This document shows positions 61,033 through 64,000 of a DNA stretch of 64,000 nucleotides, in pieces. Both the position numbers and the translations under genes were made by a program. This DNA is from Phenylobacterium montanum (GTDB taxonomy: Bacteria > Pseudomonadota > Alphaproteobacteria > Caulobacterales > Caulobacteraceae), in NCBI RefSeq assembly GCF_018135625.1, contig NZ_CP073078.1:4248501-4312500 (forward strand), given 5' to 3'. The notes under the pieces were generated by a model. The model saw only the letters and a list, made by a program, of their open reading frames with translations. It had not been told where the DNA came from and did not search any database. How positions within the stretch are numbered: position 1 is the first letter of the stretch; every line of letters starts with the position of its first letter.

Positions 61033-61305
61033 ATGGCGCTCGTGATCGCAGACGTCGCGTTAGGAGCCTATTTTCTCAGCGGCTTTGCATTGCTGATCTG
61101 GAGTCTGGCGATCAGGCGGAAAACGCTAAACAAGAGCGCACTACCGCATCCCCTCGCGTTTATCGGCCCTTCCTCGTGGGCCTATGCCTTTAGCGGCCGA
61201 CATCGTGGCGCGGACGATCGGGTCCTGTCGATCCTGGTCATCTTTTGGCGCTGGGCGATCTTGCTTCTTCCTCTTGGCATCGTGGCGTTCTTCAGATCCA
61301 GCTAA
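61033..61305 (+). CDS. Small hypothetical membrane protein
   Basis: The 90-residue frame has two hydrophobic segments, ADVALGAYFLSGFALLIWSL near the N-terminus and VIFWRWAILLLPLGIVAFF at the C-terminus. A polar loop between them contains IRRKTLNKS. I do not recognise a family. No strong ribosome-binding site precedes the ATG and base composition is less GC-rich than in the neighbours. It could be a recently acquired or poorly expressed gene. It lies between cca and the toxin-antitoxin pair. Confidence 0.5.
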   Translation: MALVIADVALGAYFLSGFALLIWSLAIRRKTLNKSALPHPLAFIGPSSWAYAFSGRHRGADDRVLSILVIFWRWAILLLPLGIVAFFRSS

Positions 61306-61324
61306 CGGCGATCTTTCTCCCTCT

Positions 61325-61651
61325 TCAGCCCTTCACATCTCCCGGCTTCGGCCATGCTTCGTCGGGCCAATCTTGCGCCGCGTGGATCACGCGCAGGATC
61401 GTTATGGCCTCGCGTTCGCCTTCAAGGATGATGCCGTAGGCGATAATGTATGGCAGACCCCTGATCACCTTTTCGTAGGTCCGGCTGACTCGCCCCGGGC
61501 GGCCGGTGCTCATCTGGCCGAGGCTCGCTGCGGTCGCGCCGATTCGCTGAGCTACGCGCCGCGCTGCGCTCGGGTTTTCGGCGGCGATGTAGTCAATCTT
61601 GCCCTTCACGTCGTCCAGAGCGGCCCGAGCCCACCGAACGGGGCGCTTCAT
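61325..61651 (-). CDS. ParE/RelE-family toxin
   Basis: The 108-residue protein has the ParE pattern: VRWARAALDDVKGKIDYIAAENPSAARRVAQRI, then GRPGRVSRTYEKVIRGLPYIIAY, and the strand REAITILRVIHAAQDWP. ParE toxins inhibit gyrase; RelE relatives cleave ribosomal mRNA. Sequence alone favours ParE. The gene overlaps the upstream antitoxin gene by four bases, the normal order antitoxin then toxin on the minus strand. Confidence 0.88.
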   Translation of the reverse strand: MKRPVRWARAALDDVKGKIDYIAAENPSAARRVAQRIGATAASLGQMSTGRPGRVSRTYEKVIRGLPYIIAYGIILEGEREAITILRVIHAAQDWPDEAWPKPGDVKG

Positions 61652-61911
61652 GCCTTGCGGCGCAGCTCTGCCGCCTTGATGACGGCTTCGATCTCGGCCA
61701 TCGCCTCGTCATGCGAGACGACCCGCCCGGCCTCCACGTCAGCGAGGCCCCGCTTGATGCCTTCGATGATCTCGAGTTCGCGATCGACATAGTTCGACAC
61801 GGCTTCACCGGCCAGGAAAGAGCGGCTTCGGCGCGTGTCCTGGGCAAGCCGATCGAGTTTCTCTTTGACGTCCGTGCTGACGCGGATGGTCATCGTGGTG
61901 CTGGAGGCCAT
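61648..61911 (-). CDS. Ribbon-helix-helix antitoxin (CopG/ParD-like)
   Basis: The 87-residue protein starts MASSTTMTIRVSTDVKEKLDRLAQDTRRSRSFLAGEAVSNYV, a ribbon-helix-helix DNA-binding fold. An acidic C-terminal arm (GRVVSHDEAMAEIEAVIKAA) presumably neutralises the cotranslated ParE-like toxin. It should repress the operon from the short inverted repeats just upstream. Confidence 0.88.
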   Translation of the reverse strand: MASSTTMTIRVSTDVKEKLDRLAQDTRRSRSFLAGEAVSNYVDRELEIIEGIKRGLADVEAGRVVSHDEAMAEIEAVIKAAELRRKA

Positions 61912-61920
61912 GCGGGCGCC

Positions 61921-61950
61921 TTGTGTTCGGATGTGTACAATCTAGCACAA
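61921..61950. promoter_or_regulatory. Possible operator of the toxin-antitoxin operon
   Basis: TTGTG at 61921-61925 and CACAA at 61946-61950 are inverted. Inside them TGTG (61932-61935) and CACA (61946-61949) also pair. The site is ten bases upstream of the antitoxin start. The half-sites are short, so this is tentative. Confidence 0.25.
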
Positions 61951-62023
61951 TTCCTCCCGCAAACACATGTGCATCGGCGTGGATTTGGCGCGATTATCAA
62001 TGCGTCTGCACCGGAGGTTTCCC

Positions 62024-62371
62024 ATGCCATTCGTCGATGTCGGATCGCTGGCCCCGTTCGAGAAGGGCGTCGGCTGGCGGGCGCGGCTGTTCCACACCGG
62101 CTCGGTGACGATTTCGCATTGGGAGTTCGACGCCGGCGCCAGCGTCCACCCGCACCATCACCCGCAGGAAGAGGTGTGGGAGATTTTTGAAGGCGTGGTC
62201 GAGGTGACGATCGGCGAGGAGACGCGGGTCGCGCGACCCGGCGTGGTGGCGGTCGTCCCGCCGAACTCTGTTCATTCCGTGCGAGCCCTCGAAGCGGGGC
62301 GGGCCGTCGTGATCGACCAGCCGCTAAGGCTCGGCTTCGGCCCTGAGCCGGAATTTCACGCCGCCGGCTAG
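62024..62371 (+). CDS. Cupin domain protein
   Basis: The ATG at 62024 with GGAGG upstream gives 115 residues; an upstream ATG in the same frame is not favoured. Cupin motif 1 is [19 protein letters not shown] (metal-binding His residues and Glu) and motif 2 [18 protein letters not shown]. It is a single-domain metal-binding beta-barrel of unknown substrate. Its stop overlaps the convergent hemF stop by four bases. Confidence 0.88.
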   Translation: MPFVDVGSLAPFEKGVGWRARLFHTGSVTISHWEFDAGASVHPHHHPQEEVWEIFEGVVEVTIGEETRVARPGVVAVVPPNSVHSVRALEAGRAVVIDQPLRLGFGPEPEFHAAG

Positions 62372-63243
62372 GGCCACCGCACCATCGGCGGCATCGAGCT
62401 CAGGATGGTCTCGATGTTGCCGCCCATCTTCAGGCCGAACATGGTGCCGCGGTCGTAGAGCAGGTTGAACTCGACATAACGGCCGCGGCGGACCAGCTGC
62501 TCCTCGCGCTCGGCCTCGGTCCAGGGTTCGGCCATGCGGCCCCGCACGATGTTCGGATAGATGTCCAGGAACGCCTCGCCGACCGCGCGGGTGAAGGCGA
62601 AGTCGGCGTCGAAATCGCCGGTGTTGTGGCGGTCGTAGAAGATGCCGCCGATGCCGCGAGGCTCGTTCCGGTGGGGCAGGAAGAAGTATTCGTCGCACCA
62701 GGCCTTGAATCGGTCGTAGAAGCCGGGATCGTGGTCGTCGCAGGCGCGACGCATCGCCGCATGGAAGGCGACGGCGTCAGGGGCGTCCGGGCGGCGCTGC
62801 TCGTCCAGCAGCGGGGTCAGGTCGGCGCCGCCGCCGAACCAGTATTCGCCCGTCGACAGGAACCGCGTGTTCATGTGCACGGTCGGTACGCGCGGCGAGC
62901 GGGGATGGATGATCAGGCTGATCGAGGAGGAGACATAGTCCGGGTCGGCCTCGGCCCCGGGCATGGTCTTGGCCATCTCGGACGAAAAGCGTCCGGTGGC
63001 GGAGGAGGTGTGCACGCCGGCCTTCTCGAACAGCCGGCCGGTCAGGTGGCCGCCCAGGCCGCCGCCGGCGGTTCCTTCGCGCGACCAGGGGCGATAGTCG
63101 AACCGGCCCGGCTGGCCCTCGTAGAGCGCAGGATCGGCCTCGTCCTCCAACTGCTCCAGGGCGGCGCAGATTCGGTCGCGCAGGGATTCGAACCAGGCCT
63201 TGGCCGCTTGGCGGCGCTGTTCGGTGACGGGGGCGATGGGCAT
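62368..63243 (-). CDS. hemF: Oxygen-dependent coproporphyrinogen III oxidase
   Basis: The 291-residue protein contains the HemF signatures [44 protein letters not shown], and [20 protein letters not shown]. It converts coproporphyrinogen III to protoporphyrinogen IX with oxygen in haem synthesis. It lies 30 bases downstream of trmL on the same strand, and the cytochrome bc1 gene candidate is divergent from trmL. This fits a haem and respiration neighbourhood. Confidence 0.95.
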   Translation of the reverse strand: MPIAPVTEQRRQAAKAWFESLRDRICAALEQLEDEADPALYEGQPGRFDYRPWSREGTAGGGLGGHLTGRLFEKAGVHTSSATGRFSSEMAKTMPGAEADPDYVSSSISLIIHPRSPRVPTVHMNTRFLSTGEYWFGGGADLTPLLDEQRRPDAPDAVAFHAAMRRACDDHDPGFYDRFKAWCDEYFFLPHRNEPRGIGGIFYDRHNTGDFDADFAFTRAVGEAFLDIYPNIVRGRMAEPWTEAEREEQLVRRGRYVEFNLLYDRGTMFGLKMGGNIETILSSMPPMVRWP

Positions 63244-63273
63244 GCGGAAGGGTCCTGCTCTGAGGCCTTGCCT

Positions 63274-63747
63274 CTAACCCTCAACCGCCCGCACTGGAAA
63301 CCCCTGCGTCTGCCTCAGCGCCTCACCCAGGCCCATGGCGGCGGCGGTGACGATGTTCAGCGAGCGGGTCTCCGGTGCGATCGGCACGATCAGGCGCGCC
63401 TGGGCCGCCTCGTGCACGAAATCCGGCGCGCCGGCGCTCTCCTGGCCCATCAACAGGGTGTCGCCGGGCTGGAAAGAGAAGCCTGCATAGGGCTCGGCCG
63501 CCTTGGTGGTGAACAGGACCAGCCGGCCTTCTCCCCGTTCCGGGGCGGCCAGAAACTCCGCCCACGAACGGCGGCGGATCACAGCCGCCCGGCCGGCATA
63601 GTCCATGGCCGTGCGCTTCAAGGCCCGGTCGGTCAACGGAAAGGCGCAGGGCTCGATTATTTCCAGATCGACGTGCAAACAGGCGCAAAGTCTGAGGCTC
63701 GCGCCAACGTTTTGCGGAATGTCTGGTTGAAAAAGGGCGAGGCGCAT
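63274..63747 (-). CDS. trmL: tRNA (cytidine(34)-2'-O)-methyltransferase
   Basis: The ATG at 63745-63747 gives 157 residues, the usual TrmL length; the frame continues upstream without similarity. SPOUT-fold motifs are visible: MRLALFQPDIPQNVGASLRLC, LLMGQESAGAPDFV, and IPIAPETRSLNIVTAAAMGLGEALRQ forming the knot. It 2'-O-methylates the wobble nucleotide of leucine tRNAs. It is upstream of hemF and divergent from the petA candidate. Confidence 0.92.
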   Translation of the reverse strand: MRLALFQPDIPQNVGASLRLCACLHVDLEIIEPCAFPLTDRALKRTAMDYAGRAAVIRRRSWAEFLAAPERGEGRLVLFTTKAAEPYAGFSFQPGDTLLMGQESAGAPDFVHEAAQARLIVPIAPETRSLNIVTAAAMGLGEALRQTQGFPVRAVEG

Positions 63748-63933
63748 TCTAAGCGAACCGTGCAAGATGCAGGGCGGGTCTGTCGACTCGCGTTGGGGGG
63801 AGCGATGGGCGTCGATCTTGCGAGCCCTTTTCGCTTGACACCAGCCCTGCGACTTGGTGCAGCCGGCCTGCAAAGGTCGACAACGTTTCTGCGTGCGCCT
63901 GATTGGCGCCGACATATCGAGGGGTGAGCTGAG

Positions 63934-64000
63934 GTGGCCGACACCGTCGCAACGAATCCGGACGGGCACGCCCATCCGGGCCAGGATCCCAACCGGCGTG
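63934..64000 (+). CDS. petA: N-terminus of probable ubiquinol-cytochrome c reductase iron-sulfur subunit (cut by window edge)
   Basis: Only 22 codons are present. From GTG 63934, with GAGGGGTGA upstream, they read VADTVATNPDGHAHPGQDPNRR. This resembles the charged cytoplasmic leader of alphaproteobacterial Rieske proteins, which continues DPxRRDF before the twin-arginine segment. The divergent trmL-hemF neighbours agree with the usual petABC location. The call rests on a very short stretch. Confidence 0.55.
   Translation, partial: MADTVATNPDGHAHPGQDPNRR

Overview
The window is GC-rich, densely packed DNA whose gene content points to an alphaproteobacterium of the Caulobacterales (Caulobacter/Phenylobacterium-like). 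The indications are the hemF-trmL-petA neighbourhood at the right edge, a methyl-accepting protein ending in a CheR-docking pentapeptide, an ELM1-family protein, an S-layer-style type I secretion locus followed by sugar-nucleotide genes, and many ATGA/GTGA stop-start overlaps. This assignment is an inference from gene content. No rRNA or tRNA gene was recognised.

Layout. 0-9 kb, mostly minus strand: cysQ-like phosphatase (cut by the edge), pmbA, ubiD, an orphan Phd-type antitoxin, a DUF559 nuclease-fold gene bracketed by inverted copies of an intergenic repeat, small housekeeping proteins, an ETF-beta-type protein methyltransferase, a fatty acid desaturase, and an enoyl-CoA hydratase/acyl-CoA dehydrogenase pair. 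An IclR regulator and a class III CoA-transferase face the latter, with a palindromic operator candidate between. 11-25 kb: two membrane/sugar glycosyltransferases, a TonB-C-like secreted protein, a chemoreceptor, a tyrosine-phosphatase-like protein, three Fe(II)-dependent hydroxylases around an ELM1 protein, a possible structured RNA or attenuator in front of a secreted metallophosphoesterase, and a two-component system.

25-49 kb is the most distinctive part. A type I secretion ATPase and adaptor (25741-28796) are followed without a break by genes for a CDP-linked, probably C-methylated 6-deoxysugar (28777-33742). Next comes a 2175-residue RTX-like protein made almost wholly of 46-residue repeats (33971-40498), containing a 1395-bp unit present nearly three times with no difference seen. 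Then come a CmcI-type methyltransferase and a 2494-residue protein with four consecutive TPR + GT41 (O-GlcNAc-transferase-like) modules (41397-48881). I propose that the locus makes, glycosylates in the cytoplasm and exports a giant surface repeat protein. This is analogous to HMW1C acting on HMW1 but with T1SS export and a four-headed enzyme. No outer-membrane TolC-like partner is in the window.

49-64 kb: a glucuronate/xylan-side-chain operon (uxaC, kdgK, manD-type dehydratase, GH31 glycosidase, ParB-like protein), an MFS exporter, a GNAT acetyltransferase, a DUF1285-nudix-CCA-adding enzyme operon, a small membrane protein, a ParE/RHH toxin-antitoxin pair, a cupin, hemF, trmL and the first codons of a Rieske-protein (petA) candidate.
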